Source of the DNA: Streptomyces sp. NBC_01454
GTDB lineage: Bacteria; Actinomycetota; Actinomycetes; Streptomycetales; Streptomycetaceae
DNA: 64,000 nucleotides
Assembly: GCF_036227565.1 (NCBI RefSeq)
Contig: NZ_CP109460.1
Location: 2,480,001 to 2,544,000, forward strand
Direction: 5' to 3'
The translations under genes were made by a program, and so were the position numbers. The notes under the pieces were generated by a model. That model was not told the DNA's origin. It saw nothing but the letters and a program-made list of their open reading frames with translations, and did no database searches. Positions 35,839 through 45,134 of this stretch are shown piece by piece (the first letter of the stretch is position 1; every line of letters begins with the position of its first letter).

Positions 35839-37760
35839 CGCCGACGGCCACGAGGTCCCCCTCCCGGATGGCCCCGCCGGACGGCGCCGCGCTGCCGGTC
35901 GCCACCCTGGCCGCCACCCGGCGGGCCGCGCTCCGGCTGATCCGCCTGGACGGGCGGGCGTTCGCCCTGATCCTGGTGCTGAACTCGCTGGCCGCGGGCG
36001 CCGGGCTGGCCGGGCCCTGGCTCCTGGGCCGGATCGTGGACACCGTCCGGGGCGGCGGCGGGGTGCGCACGGTCGACCGGCTGGCGCTGGTCCTCCTGGT
36101 GTGTGCGCTGGTCCAGTTGCTGCTCGCGCGGTATGCGCGCTACGCCGGACACCGCTTCGGTGAGCGGACCGTGGCGCGGGTGCGCGAGCGGTTCGCCGAC
36201 CGGACGCTGGCGCTGCCCGCGGCGACCGTGGAGCGGGCCGGCAGCGGCGATCTGACCACCCGCGGCACGACGGACATCGCCTCGGTCGCCTGGACCCTGC
36301 GGGACGCGGTGCCGGAGGTGTTCCTCGCCTCGACGCAGGTGCTCTTCCTGCTCGGTGCGGTGGTGTTCCTCAGTCCGCTGCTCGGGCTGTGCGGGCTGGG
36401 GCTGCTCGGCGGGCTGCCGGCGGTGCGCTGGTATCTGCGCCGGGCGCACTCCGCGTATCTGGTGGAAGGGGCGGCCACCTCGGCGCTCGCCGAGCAGCTC
36501 GCGGCCACCGCCGCGGGCGCCCGGACCGTCGAGGCCCTGGGACTCCAGGAGCGCCGGCGGGCGGCGGGCGAAGGGGCCGTCGCGCGGTGCCGCAGCACCC
36601 GGGCCCGCACGCTGTTCCTGCGCAGCGTGCTGCTGCCCACGGTCGATGTCGCCTCTCTCCTCCCGTTGGTGGGGGTGCTGCTCGTGGGCGGGGTGCTGCA
36701 GGGGCGGGGCGCGGTCAGCCTGGGCACGGTCGTCTCGGCGGCGCTGTATCTGCGGCAGCTGTCGGCGCCGCTGGAGACGATCCTGTTCCGGATCGAGCAA
36801 CTGCAGAGCAGCGGCGCCGCGTTCGCACGCGTCGAGGGCCTGGGCCAGGCCCCGCGGTCCACCCCGGCCGCCCCCGCGGCGGCCCTCGTCCCCCACCCTT
36901 CCCCGGAGTCCGGCCCGTCCCCCGACGTATCCGCCGTATCCGCCGTGCCTGCCGTGCCTGCCGTGCCCGCCGTGCCCGCCGACGACCGTATCGACGTCAC
37001 GGCGGTCCACTACGCCTACGGCCACGGGCACGACGACGTGCTGCGCGGTGTCGACCTGACCGTCCGCCCCGGTGAACGGCTGGCCGTGGTCGGCCCGTCG
37101 GGAGCCGGCAAGTCCACCCTGGGGCGGCTGCTGGCCGGTGTCGACGCCCCGCGCAGCGGCTCGGTGACGGTCGGCGGGGCGCCGGTCGCGGCGCTGGATC
37201 CGGAGGTGCTGCGCCGGCAGATCGTCCTGGTCACCCAGGAGCACCATGTGTTCCTGGGCACCGTCCGGGACAATCTGCGGCTCGCCGCGCCCGGTGCCGG
37301 GGACGCCGCGCTGCACGCCGCGCTGGCCGCCGTGGGGGCCGACTGGGCCGCGGAGCTGCCGGACGGTCTGGACACCGCGCTGGGCGCCGGCGGGCAGCGC
37401 CTCGACGGTGCGCAGTCGCAGCAACTGGCCCTGGCCCGTGTGGTGCTGGCGGATCCGCACACCCTGATCCTGGACGAGGCGACGGCGCTGCTCGACCCGC
37501 GCACGGCACGGCACACCGAACGCGCCCTGGCCGCCGTCCTGCAGGGCCGTACCGTCATCGCCATCGCCCACCGGCTGCACACCGCCCATGACGCGGACCG
37601 GGTGGCCGTCATGGAGGGCGGCCGGCTGACCGAACTCGGCAGCCACGACGAGCTGGTGGCCGCGGACGGGGCGTACGCCGCGCTGTGGCACTCCTGGCAC
37701 GGCCGGGGCCCGTCCGGGCCACTCACCCCGGGAGCCGGAGCGGGATCCGGACGGCCGTGA
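35835..37760 (+). CDS. ABC exporter half-transporter with degenerate signature motif
   Basis: A 641-residue half-transporter. The membrane domain is followed by a Pro/Ala-rich linker with AVP repeats and then an ATPase domain. Walker A GPSGAGKST (420-428) and Walker B 'LILDEATALLD' are intact, but the signature reads LDGAQ (523-527) instead of LSGGQ. Its ATP site would be closed by the intact LSGGQ of the preceding subunit; the opposite site has neither a Walker A nor a good signature. The ATG overlaps the upstream stop (ATGA), so the two form an obligate heterodimer. The substrate is unknown. Confidence 0.92.
   Translation: MTPTATRSPSRMAPPDGAALPVATLAATRRAALRLIRLDGRAFALILVLNSLAAGAGLAGPWLLGRIVDTVRGGGGVRTVDRLALVLLVCALVQLLLARYARYAGHRFGERTVARVRERFADRTLALPAATVERAGSGDLTTRGTTDIASVAWTLRDAVPEVFLASTQVLFLLGAVVFLSPLLGLCGLGLLGGLPAVRWYLRRAHSAYLVEGAATSALAEQLAATAAGARTVEALGLQERRRAAGEGAVARCRSTRARTLFLRSVLLPTVDVASLLPLVGVLLVGGVLQGRGAVSLGTVVSAALYLRQLSAPLETILFRIEQLQSSGAAFARVEGLGQAPRSTPAAPAAALVPHPSPESGPSPDVSAVSAVPAVPAVPAVPADDRIDVTAVHYAYGHGHDDVLRGVDLTVRPGERLAVVGPSGAGKSTLGRLLAGVDAPRSGSVTVGGAPVAALDPEVLRRQIVLVTQEHHVFLGTVRDNLRLAAPGAGDAALHAALAAVGADWAAELPDGLDTALGAGGQRLDGAQSQQLALARVVLADPHTLILDEATALLDPRTARHTERALAAVLQGRTVIAIAHRLHTAHDADRVAVMEGGRLTELGSHDELVAADGAYAALWHSWHGRGPSGPLTPGAGAGSGRP
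36927..36983 (+). repeat. 9-bp tandem repeat encoding AVP units in the ABC linker
   Basis: Near-copies of GCCGTGCCT/GCCGTGCCC and GCCGTATCC encode (S/P)AV(S/P)AVP repeats. The repeat lies just before the ATPase domain and has the same 9-base period as the repeat in the partner gene. Confidence 0.8.
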
Positions 37761-38158
37761 ACTGCGGCCCCAGTGGTCCCGGGGGCACGGAAGCGGCGTA
37801 AGGGCCGATCACGGGCCGTCCGTCTACCGGACACGGATTTCGAGCAACGGACGGTTTCCGGCCAATTAGTTGAACGGAGCCTGACAACAAGCCGCGTGAG
37901 GTGGGACTCTTCCCCGCAACCGCCGCACGGACCCCCACAGCACCAGCCGCTGCGGCAGAGAATTCCCCAGCACCACCCGTTCCACCGGTACCTCACGTAT
38001 CACCGGTACACCTCGCATCACGCGTACATCACGCAACACCCGTACGTCTCCCCCCACACGCTCCAAGAGTTCTGCCTCGCTCTGCCCGGACGGCCGATGG
38101 GCCGCCCGGTCCCCCTCGGCCGCCCCGTCACGTCGCGGCCACCGCAGAAGGAGTCAGT
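37761..38158. other. Intergenic region with 18-bp iterated repeats before the M4 protease gene
   Basis: Four imperfect 18-bp units starting with CAC(C/G)(G/C)GTAC lie at 37983, 38001, 38019 and 38037. A less GC-rich segment around 37860-37880 (CCAATTAGTTGAAC) may be the promoter. No credible gene was found; open frames across the repeats give His/Tyr- or Thr/Arg-rich translations. Confidence 0.5.
37983..38045. repeat. 18-bp iterons upstream of the M4 protease gene
   Basis: The cores CACCGGTAC, CACCGGTAC, CACGCGTAC and CACCCGTAC are spaced exactly 18 bases apart. They end about 113 bases before the protease start, where a regulator array is possible. Confidence 0.65.
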
Positions 38159-40438
38159 GTGAGACGCACCCCCCATGGACGCGCCGTTGCGACCGGCGCA
38201 CTCGTCGCCGTCACGGCGATGCTGGCCGTCGGTGTGCAGGCCGGCACCGGCACCGCGGCCACCCCGCGGTCGGGCACCACGCATGCCACACCCCGGCCCG
38301 GCGCTCTGCCGGCCAAGCTGTCCCCGTCCCAGCGTGCGGAGCTGATGAGGGCAGCGGGCGCCACCACGGCACGGACCGCCCGGCAGTTGAAGCTCGGCAC
38401 GCAGGAGAAGCTGGTCGTCAAGGACGTCTCGAAGGACGCCGACGGCACCGTTCACACCCGCTACGAGCGCACCTACGACGGACTGCCCGTCCTCGGCGGT
38501 GACCTCGTGGTGCACCAGGCCAAGGGCGGCGCGCTCAAGGGCGTCACCAGGGCCGTCCGCTCCCAGCTCAAGGTCGCGAGCACCACCGCGAAGGTGCACC
38601 CGGCCACCGCCGAGGCGAAGGCCGTGAAGTCGGCCCAGGCGCTCGGGTCGAAGAAGACCGAGGCCGCCCAGGCGCCGCGCAAGGTGATCTGGGTCGCCGA
38701 CGGCAAGCCGCGCCTCGCCTACGAGACGGTGGTCGGCGGACTGCAGGACGACGGCACGCCCAACCAGCTGCACGTCATCACCGATGCCACCACCGGCGCC
38801 AAGCTCTACGAGTACCAGGGCATCGAAAAGGGCATCGGCAACAGCCAGTACAGCGGCAAGGTCACCTTCGGGACCTCGGGCTCGGCCCCGAACTTCTCGA
38901 TGACCGACCCGACCCGCGGCAACCACAAGACGTACGACCTCAAGCACGGTTCGTCCGGGACCGGTTCGCTGTTCACGGACGCCGACGACACCTGGGGCGA
39001 CGGCACCACAGCGAACGCCCAGACGGCCGGTGTCGACGCGGCCTACGGTGCCCAGGAGACCTGGGACTACTACAAGAACGTGCACGGCCGCAGCGGCATC
39101 AAGGGCGACGGCGTCGGCGCCTACTCCCGCGTCCACTACGGCGACAGCTACGTCAACGCCTTCTGGGACGACGGCTGCTTCTGCATGACCTACGGCGACG
39201 GTCAGAACAACGCCGACCCGCTGACCGCCCTCGACGTGGCCGGCCACGAGATGTCGCACGGCGTCACCGCGGCCACCGCGGGACTCAACTACAGCGGCGA
39301 GTCCGGCGGCCTGAACGAGGCGACCTCGGACATCTTCGGCACGTCGGTGGAGTTCTATGCCAACAACCCCTCCGACCCCGGTGACTACTTCATCGGCGAG
39401 AAGATCAACATCAATGGCGACGGCACCCCGCTGCGCTACATGGACAAGCCGTCCAAGGACGGGGCGTCGGCGGACTACTGGTCGAGCACGGTCGGCAACA
39501 AGGACGTGCACTACTCCTCCGGTGTCGCCAACCACTTCTTCTACCTGCTGTCCGAGGGCAGCGGCGCGAAGGACATCAACGGCGTCCACTACGACAGCCC
39601 GACCTTCGACAACCTGCCGGTCCCGGGCATCGGCCGGGCCAACGCGGAGAAGGTCTGGTTCAAGGCACTCAGCCAGTACATGAGCGCCAACACCAACTAC
39701 GCGGCCGCCCGCACCGCCACGCTCCAGGCCGCGGCTGACCTCTTCGGCCAGGGCAGCGCGACGTACAACACCGTCGCCAACACCTGGGCGGCGGTCAACG
39801 TCGGCGCGCGCGTCCCGGACGGCGGCGGGGTCACCGTCACCAGCCCGGGCAACCAGTCCAGCACCGTGGGCCAGCCCGCCAGCCTGCAGATCAAGGCGAC
39901 CAGCGGCACCGCCGGCGCACTGTCGTACGCGGCGACCGGACTGCCCGCCGGGCTGTCGATCAACGCCACCACGGGTCTGATCTCCGGTACACCGACCACG
40001 GCCGGCACCAGCAATGTGACGGTCACGGTCACCGACGCCGCGAAGAAGACCGGAACGGCCGCCTTCACCTGGACGGTCAGCACCTCCGGCGGCGGCAGCG
40101 TCTTCGAGAACACCGACGACGTGGCGATCCCGGACGCGGGCTCGGCGGTCACCTCGCCGCTCAACGTCACCCGCAGCGGCAACGCCCCGAGCACGCTCAA
40201 GGTCGGGGTCGACATCGTCCACAGCTACCGCGGTGACCTGGTCATCGACCTGATCGCCCCGGACGGCACCGCCTACCGGCTGAAGAACGCCAGCGCGTTC
40301 GACTCGGCGGCGAACGTGAAGACCACGTACACCGTCAACGCCTCCTCCGAGAAGGCGAGCGGCACCTGGAAGCTGAAGGTGCAGGACATCTACGCGGAGG
40401 ACTCGGGCTACATCAACAGCTGGAAGCTCACTTTCTGA
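38159..40438 (+). CDS. Secreted M4 (thermolysin-type) metalloprotease with C-terminal Ig-like and P-domains
   Basis: A 759-residue secreted zinc protease. It has a signal peptide (about residues 1-35), FTP/PepSY propeptide (to about 220) and an M4 catalytic domain with HEMSH in 'VAGHEMSHGVTAAT' and the third ligand Glu in 'GGLNEATSDIFG'. An Ig-like putative-binding domain follows ('GLPAGLSINATTGLISGTP', about 560-640), then a P-proprotein-like domain ('HSYRGDLVIDLIAPDGT', to the end). The GTG start has AGGAG 6 bases upstream. A shorter paralogue without the two C-terminal domains follows. It probably degrades extracellular protein. The 18-bp iterons upstream may control it. Confidence 0.93.
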   Translation: MRRTPHGRAVATGALVAVTAMLAVGVQAGTGTAATPRSGTTHATPRPGALPAKLSPSQRAELMRAAGATTARTARQLKLGTQEKLVVKDVSKDADGTVHTRYERTYDGLPVLGGDLVVHQAKGGALKGVTRAVRSQLKVASTTAKVHPATAEAKAVKSAQALGSKKTEAAQAPRKVIWVADGKPRLAYETVVGGLQDDGTPNQLHVITDATTGAKLYEYQGIEKGIGNSQYSGKVTFGTSGSAPNFSMTDPTRGNHKTYDLKHGSSGTGSLFTDADDTWGDGTTANAQTAGVDAAYGAQETWDYYKNVHGRSGIKGDGVGAYSRVHYGDSYVNAFWDDGCFCMTYGDGQNNADPLTALDVAGHEMSHGVTAATAGLNYSGESGGLNEATSDIFGTSVEFYANNPSDPGDYFIGEKININGDGTPLRYMDKPSKDGASADYWSSTVGNKDVHYSSGVANHFFYLLSEGSGAKDINGVHYDSPTFDNLPVPGIGRANAEKVWFKALSQYMSANTNYAAARTATLQAAADLFGQGSATYNTVANTWAAVNVGARVPDGGGVTVTSPGNQSSTVGQPASLQIKATSGTAGALSYAATGLPAGLSINATTGLISGTPTTAGTSNVTVTVTDAAKKTGTAAFTWTVSTSGGGSVFENTDDVAIPDAGSAVTSPLNVTRSGNAPSTLKVGVDIVHSYRGDLVIDLIAPDGTAYRLKNASAFDSAANVKTTYTVNASSEKASGTWKLKVQDIYAEDSGYINSWKLTF

Positions 40439-40724
40439 CCACGGTCGACACCGAAGAGTCACCTTCGTGTGACATAAGCGGGCCGCCAGATCGAGCCACC
40501 TCGCAACAGGCCTGCTGAGCACGGCGATTGGGCGTCGTCCCCGGTTCACCGGGGGCGGCGCCCCACTCCGTTATACGGACCGCGCACACCCCTCTGCGGA
40601 CGATTTTCAGCCAACCTGTGAACTCCCTCATGACATGCACGCGTTCGAATGGCAGTCTTCCCGACGCACGTCACACCCGCATCGCTTTGCACCCCCACCA
40701 CTTGGCAAAGTTGAAGGAGCACGC

Positions 40725-42353
40725 GTGACCCCCCGCATATCTCGCAAGACCCGTGTGACCGGTGGCGCCATCGCCGCCGCAGCTCTCCTGGCCGCCGGCA
40801 TCGCCGGCACCGCGGGAGCCTCCACCGCCCCGGCCCCCACCAAGGACGGTTCACCCCTCGCACTCAGCGGCTCGCAGCGCAGCGAGCTGCTGCGTGACGC
40901 CGGCGCCGCGAAGGCCCAGATGGCCAAGGAACTGGGCCTGGGCTCGCAGGAGAAGCTGGTCGTCAAGGACGTCATCAAGGACGCCGACGGCACCGTCCAC
41001 ACCCGCTACGACCGCACCTACGCCGGCATGCCGGTGCTCGGTGGCGACCTGGTCGTGCACAGCGCCAAGGGCGGCGCGATCAAGAGCACCACCAAGTCGA
41101 CCGACAAGTCGATCAAGGTGGCCTCCACCACGGCGAAGATCGCCCCGGCGGCCGCCGCGCAGTCGGCCCAGGGCACCGCCGTGAAGTCGTTCAGCGCCAA
41201 GAAGGCCGCCGCGCAGACGCCCCAGAAGGTTGTCTGGGCCGCCAGCGGCTCGCCCGTCCTCGCCTACGACACCGTCGTCAAGGGCGTCCAGAAGGACGGC
41301 ACGCCCAGCCGGATGCACGTCATCACGGACGCCGACAACGGCAAGAAGCTCTTCCAGTACGACGACATCCGCACCGGCAAGGGCGAGAGCGAGTTCAGCG
41401 GCACCGTCGACCTGGGCACCTCCAAGGCGGGCAGCGGCTTCACGCTGACCGACGCCGACCGCGGCGGTCACAAGACCGTCAACCTCAGCAACAGCGAGTC
41501 CGGTGAGGGCAAGGCCTTCACCGACGACGACGACAAGTGGGGCACCGGCAAGGCCGACGACCCGCAGACCGCGGCCGTCGACGCCCACTACGGTGCGGCC
41601 GAGACCTGGGACTACTACAAGAAGGTCCACGGCCGCAGCGGCATCAAGGGCGACGGCAAGGGCGCCACCTCGCGCGTCCACTACGGCAACAACTACGTCA
41701 ACGCCTTCTGGGACGACAGCTGCTTCTGCATGACGTACGGCGACGGCGAGGGCAACAAGGCCCCGCTCACCGCGCTCGACGTCGCGGCCCACGAGATGTC
41801 GCACGGTGTCACCGCGGCAACCGCCAAGCTCGAATACAGCGGTGAGTCCGGCGGCCTCAACGAGGGCACCTCGGACATCTTCGGCACCTCGGTGGAGTTC
41901 TACGCCAACAACAAGTCCGACCCGGGCGACTACCTCATCGGCGAGAAGATCAACATCAACGGTGACGGCAAGCCGCTGCGCTACATGGACAAGCCGTCCA
42001 AGGACGGTCAGTCGAAGGACTTCTGGGACTCCAAGACCGGGGGCCTCGACCCGCACTACTCCTCGGGTGTCGCCAACCACTTCTTCTACCTGCTGTCCGA
42101 GGGCAGCGGCCCGAAGGAGATCGGTGGCGTCAAGTACGACAGCCCGACGGCGGACAACAAGAAGGTCGAGGGCATCGGCCGGGACAAGGCCGAGAAGATC
42201 TGGTTCAAGGCCCTGACCGAGTACATGACCTCGAACACCGACTACAAGGCCGCCCGTGCGGCGACCGTCAAGGCGGCCACCGACCTGTACAAGGCCGGCA
42301 GCCCCGAGGTCAAGGGCGTCGAGGCCGCGTGGGACGGCGTCGCCGTCAAGTGA
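40725..42353 (+). CDS. Secreted M4 (thermolysin-type) metalloprotease, short form
   Basis: A 542-residue paralogue of the preceding gene: signal peptide (about residues 1-33), FTP/PepSY propeptide and an M4 domain with HEMSH in 'VAAHEMSHGVTAAT' and Glu in 'GGLNEGTSDIFG'. It ends right after the M4 C-terminal helical domain. Long stretches are near-identical to the first copy ('EKININGDG', 'YSSGVANHFFYLLSEGSG'), so this is a tandem duplication that lost or never gained the C-terminal domains. The GTG start has GAAGGAG upstream. A tight hairpin lies about 30 bases after the stop. Confidence 0.94.
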   Translation: MTPRISRKTRVTGGAIAAAALLAAGIAGTAGASTAPAPTKDGSPLALSGSQRSELLRDAGAAKAQMAKELGLGSQEKLVVKDVIKDADGTVHTRYDRTYAGMPVLGGDLVVHSAKGGAIKSTTKSTDKSIKVASTTAKIAPAAAAQSAQGTAVKSFSAKKAAAQTPQKVVWAASGSPVLAYDTVVKGVQKDGTPSRMHVITDADNGKKLFQYDDIRTGKGESEFSGTVDLGTSKAGSGFTLTDADRGGHKTVNLSNSESGEGKAFTDDDDKWGTGKADDPQTAAVDAHYGAAETWDYYKKVHGRSGIKGDGKGATSRVHYGNNYVNAFWDDSCFCMTYGDGEGNKAPLTALDVAAHEMSHGVTAATAKLEYSGESGGLNEGTSDIFGTSVEFYANNKSDPGDYLIGEKININGDGKPLRYMDKPSKDGQSKDFWDSKTGGLDPHYSSGVANHFFYLLSEGSGPKEIGGVKYDSPTADNKKVEGIGRDKAEKIWFKALTEYMTSNTDYKAARAATVKAATDLYKAGSPEVKGVEAAWDGVAVK

Positions 42354-42381
42354 CGCACCAAGCGGGAACGTGCTGAACGTG

Positions 42382-42400
42382 CCGGGGTGACACACCCCGG
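42382..42400 (+). terminator. Hairpin terminator after the short M4 protease
   Basis: CCGGGGTG and CACCCCGG form a perfect 8-bp stem with a 3-base loop, 29 bases after the stop. Confidence 0.65.
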
Positions 42401-43130
42401 AGCGGGCGGTGTCCGGAGTCTTCCGGGCGCCGCCCTTCCGCGTTTCCGGGGCCGCCGCGGCGTCTCACCCCGGCGCCCCGCCGCGCCGCCCCCGCCCGGG
42501 TGCGCCGCCACCGCCCGGCTGCGCGGACGCCCTCCGGTGTGCCCGCCGCCGGCCCAACCCGCCCCCTCCGCAGGGGTTTTCGCAGGCCGGGCGGAGCCGG
42601 TGCAGGCTACCGCCGCGTCCGCCGATATGGCTGATTCCACCCCCTCATGCGCCCTTGTACGGACTACCTCCTGGGGGGAGGCTGCGAAGTGACGCCGACG
42701 GGCCCGGCGCGGCACCGCACCTTCCGCACACCGCAACTCCGCTGTGATCACACCGAGTTGAGGAGGCGAACCGCGACCGTGTCAGCGCAGCGCCGCACCC
42801 GTCCGTACGGGGGCGAAGGCCCGCCCGCCGGACTGCGGCGCCCCCGCACTGCGGTACCGGCCACCCGCCGGCGGACCTCCCCGGCCCCTCGCGGGAAGGC
42901 TCACCGGGAGTGCCGTGGGGCACCGCCCGCACCCCCGCACCTCGGATCCCTCGGGGGAACCACCGGCCCCAGACGGCCGGAGAGCATCACCCCGCACCGC
43001 CGTGCCATCCGCCAACCGAGTGAAAGCGGACAGGAGCGCCCATGCCCGGACCCGTTCCCCTTGCCTTAAAGCGGATAGAAAGGGCAAACCCTAGAAAACA
43101 TAGCAAAGCACCACAAAACCAGGTGAGCCC
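42401..43130. other. Long intergenic region upstream of glgE
   Basis: Most of this stretch is GC-rich without a supported gene. Notable pieces are TGTGATCACA (a 10-bp palindrome, about 42743-42752), an AGGAGG at 42761-42766 not followed by a convincing start, and a markedly AT-richer segment (43066-43125). The last probably contains the glgE promoter and leader. One 96-codon Arg/Pro-rich frame (42779-43069) looks non-coding. Confidence 0.45.
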
Positions 43131-45134
43131 ATGATCGGTCGCATTCCTGTTCTGGACATCCGCCCGCAGATCGATTGCGGCCGCCGCCCGGCGAAGGCCG
43201 TGGTGGGTGAGACCTTCGAGGTCTCGGCCACCGTTTTCCGCGAAGGGCACGACGCGGTCGGGGCGAATGTGGTGCTGCGCAATCCGGCCGGCCGCTGCGG
43301 CCCCTGGACGCCGATGCGGGAGCGGGCGCCCGGCACCGACCGCTGGAGCGCCGAGGTCACCCCCGCCGTCGAGGGCCGCTGGTCGTTCACCGTCGAGGCC
43401 TGGTCCGACCCCGTGAGCACGTGGCGCCGGCACGCCGCGATCAAGATCCCCGCGGGCATCGACACCGAGCTGGTGCTCGCCGAGGGCGCCGAACTCCACG
43501 AGCGGGCGGCCGCGGAGGTCCCCAAGAGCGAAGGGCGCGAGGCGGTGCTCGCCGCCGTGGACGCGCTGCGCGACCTGGGCCTGCCCGCCGCGACCCGGCT
43601 CGCCGCCGCCCTCGCCCCGCAGGTCACCGAGGTGCTGGCGCGCCATCCGCTGCGCGAACTGCTCACCGTCTCACGCCCGATGCCGCTGGTCGTCGAGCGC
43701 CGCCGGGCCCTGTACGGCTCGTGGTACGAGCTCTTCCCGCGCTCCGAGGGCGCCACCGTCACACCGGACGGCACGGCCGTCGGCGGCACCCTGCGCACCG
43801 CGGCCGAGCGGCTGCCGGCCGTCGCCGCCATGGGCTTCGACGTGGTCTATCTCCCGCCGGTCCACCCCATCGGCACCGCCTTCCGCAAGGGCCCCAACAA
43901 CGCGCTGTCGGCCGGCCCGGACGATGTCGGCTCCCCCTGGGCCATCGGCTCGGCGGCCGGCGGCCATGACGCCCTCCACCCCACCCTGGGCACCTTCGAG
44001 GACTTCGAGCACTTCGTGCGCACCGCCCGTGAACTGCGGATGGAGGTGGCCCTGGACTTCGCGCTGCAGTGCTCCCCCGACCATCCCTGGGTCACTCTGC
44101 ACCCCCAGTGGTTCCACCACCGCGCCGACGGCTCCATCGCCTACGCCGAGAATCCGCCGAAGAAGTACCAGGACATCTACCCCCTGGCCTTCGACGCCGA
44201 CTTCCGCGGGCTGGTCCGCGAGACCGAGCGGGTGCTGCGCTTCTGGATGGCCAAGGGCGTACGGATCTTCCGCGTGGACAACCCCCACACCAAGCCGGTG
44301 GCCTTCTGGGAGAAGGTGATCGGCGACATCAACCGCACCGATCCGGACGTGCTCTTCCTCGCCGAGGCCTTCACCCGCCCGGCCATGCTGCACACCCTCG
44401 CCCAGGTCGGCTTCCACCAGTCGTACACCTACTTCACCTGGCGCAACACCAAGCGGGAGCTGACCGAGTACCTCACCGAGCTGTCCGGCGAGTCGGCGTC
44501 CTATCTGCGGCCCAACTTCTTCGTGAACACCCCGGACATCCTGCACGCCTACCTCCAGGAGGGCGGCCGCCCCGCCTTCGAGGTACGCGCCGTGCTGGCC
44601 GCGACCCTGTCCCCCACCTGGGGCGTCTACGCCGGCTACGAGCTCTGCGAGTCGACCCCGGCACGGCCCGGCAGCGAGGAGTACCTCGACTCGGAGAAGT
44701 ATCAGCTCAGACCGCGCGACTGGGAGGCGGCGGCACGTCAGGGGCACACCATCGCCCCCCTCATCACCACGCTCAACCGCATTCGCCGCCGCCACCCCGC
44801 CCTGCAGCAGCTGCGCAATCTGCACTTCCACCGGGTCGACAACGACGCCGTCCTCGCCTACTCCAAACGCGAGGGGCGCGGCGAGCGGACCGACACGGTC
44901 CTCACCGTGGTCAACCTCGACCCGCACCACACCCACGAGGCGACGGTGTCGTTGGACATGCCGGAACTCGGCCTCGGCCGGCACGAGTCCTTCCCGGTGC
45001 GCGACGAGCTCACCGGCGACACCTACCACTGGGGCAGGGACAACTATGTGCGCCTGGAGCCGGGCAGCTCTCCCGCGCCCGCGCATGTGCTGTCGCTGCG
45101 ACCGTCCTCACCGATCGGAGGGTCACCCAATTGA
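43131..45134 (+). CDS. glgE: Alpha-1,4-glucan:maltose-1-phosphate maltosyltransferase
   Basis: A 667-residue GH13_3 enzyme that extends alpha-1,4-glucan with maltosyl units from maltose-1-phosphate. The N-terminal domain starts '[18 protein letters not shown]'. The catalytic residues are nucleophile Asp in '[11 protein letters not shown]', acid Glu in 'FLAEAFTRP' and Asp in '[11 protein letters not shown]'. '[13 protein letters not shown]' is diagnostic of GlgE. treS begins inside its stop codon, so the two are coupled. TreS and Pep2 supply the maltose-1-phosphate substrate; GlgB branches the product. The leader is AT-richer than its surroundings. Confidence 0.97.
   Translation: MIGRIPVLDIRPQIDCGRRPAKAVVGETFEVSATVFREGHDAVGANVVLRNPAGRCGPWTPMRERAPGTDRWSAEVTPAVEGRWSFTVEAWSDPVSTWRRHAAIKIPAGIDTELVLAEGAELHERAAAEVPKSEGREAVLAAVDALRDLGLPAATRLAAALAPQVTEVLARHPLRELLTVSRPMPLVVERRRALYGSWYELFPRSEGATVTPDGTAVGGTLRTAAERLPAVAAMGFDVVYLPPVHPIGTAFRKGPNNALSAGPDDVGSPWAIGSAAGGHDALHPTLGTFEDFEHFVRTARELRMEVALDFALQCSPDHPWVTLHPQWFHHRADGSIAYAENPPKKYQDIYPLAFDADFRGLVRETERVLRFWMAKGVRIFRVDNPHTKPVAFWEKVIGDINRTDPDVLFLAEAFTRPAMLHTLAQVGFHQSYTYFTWRNTKRELTEYLTELSGESASYLRPNFFVNTPDILHAYLQEGGRPAFEVRAVLAATLSPTWGVYAGYELCESTPARPGSEEYLDSEKYQLRPRDWEAAARQGHTIAPLITTLNRIRRRHPALQQLRNLHFHRVDNDAVLAYSKREGRGERTDTVLTVVNLDPHHTHEATVSLDMPELGLGRHESFPVRDELTGDTYHWGRDNYVRLEPGSSPAPAHVLSLRPSSPIGGSPN

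Noticed and set aside
42743..42752. TGTGATCACA as a Crp-type site upstream of glgE
   Set aside because: The half-sites abut without the spacer of known Crp/GlxR sites, and it lies about 380 bases upstream. Left only as a palindrome.
42779..43069. 96-codon frame upstream of glgE with an AGGAGG nearby
   Set aside because: The ribosome-binding site is too far (12 bases), and the translation is Arg/Pro-rich without features. It could at most be a leader frame.
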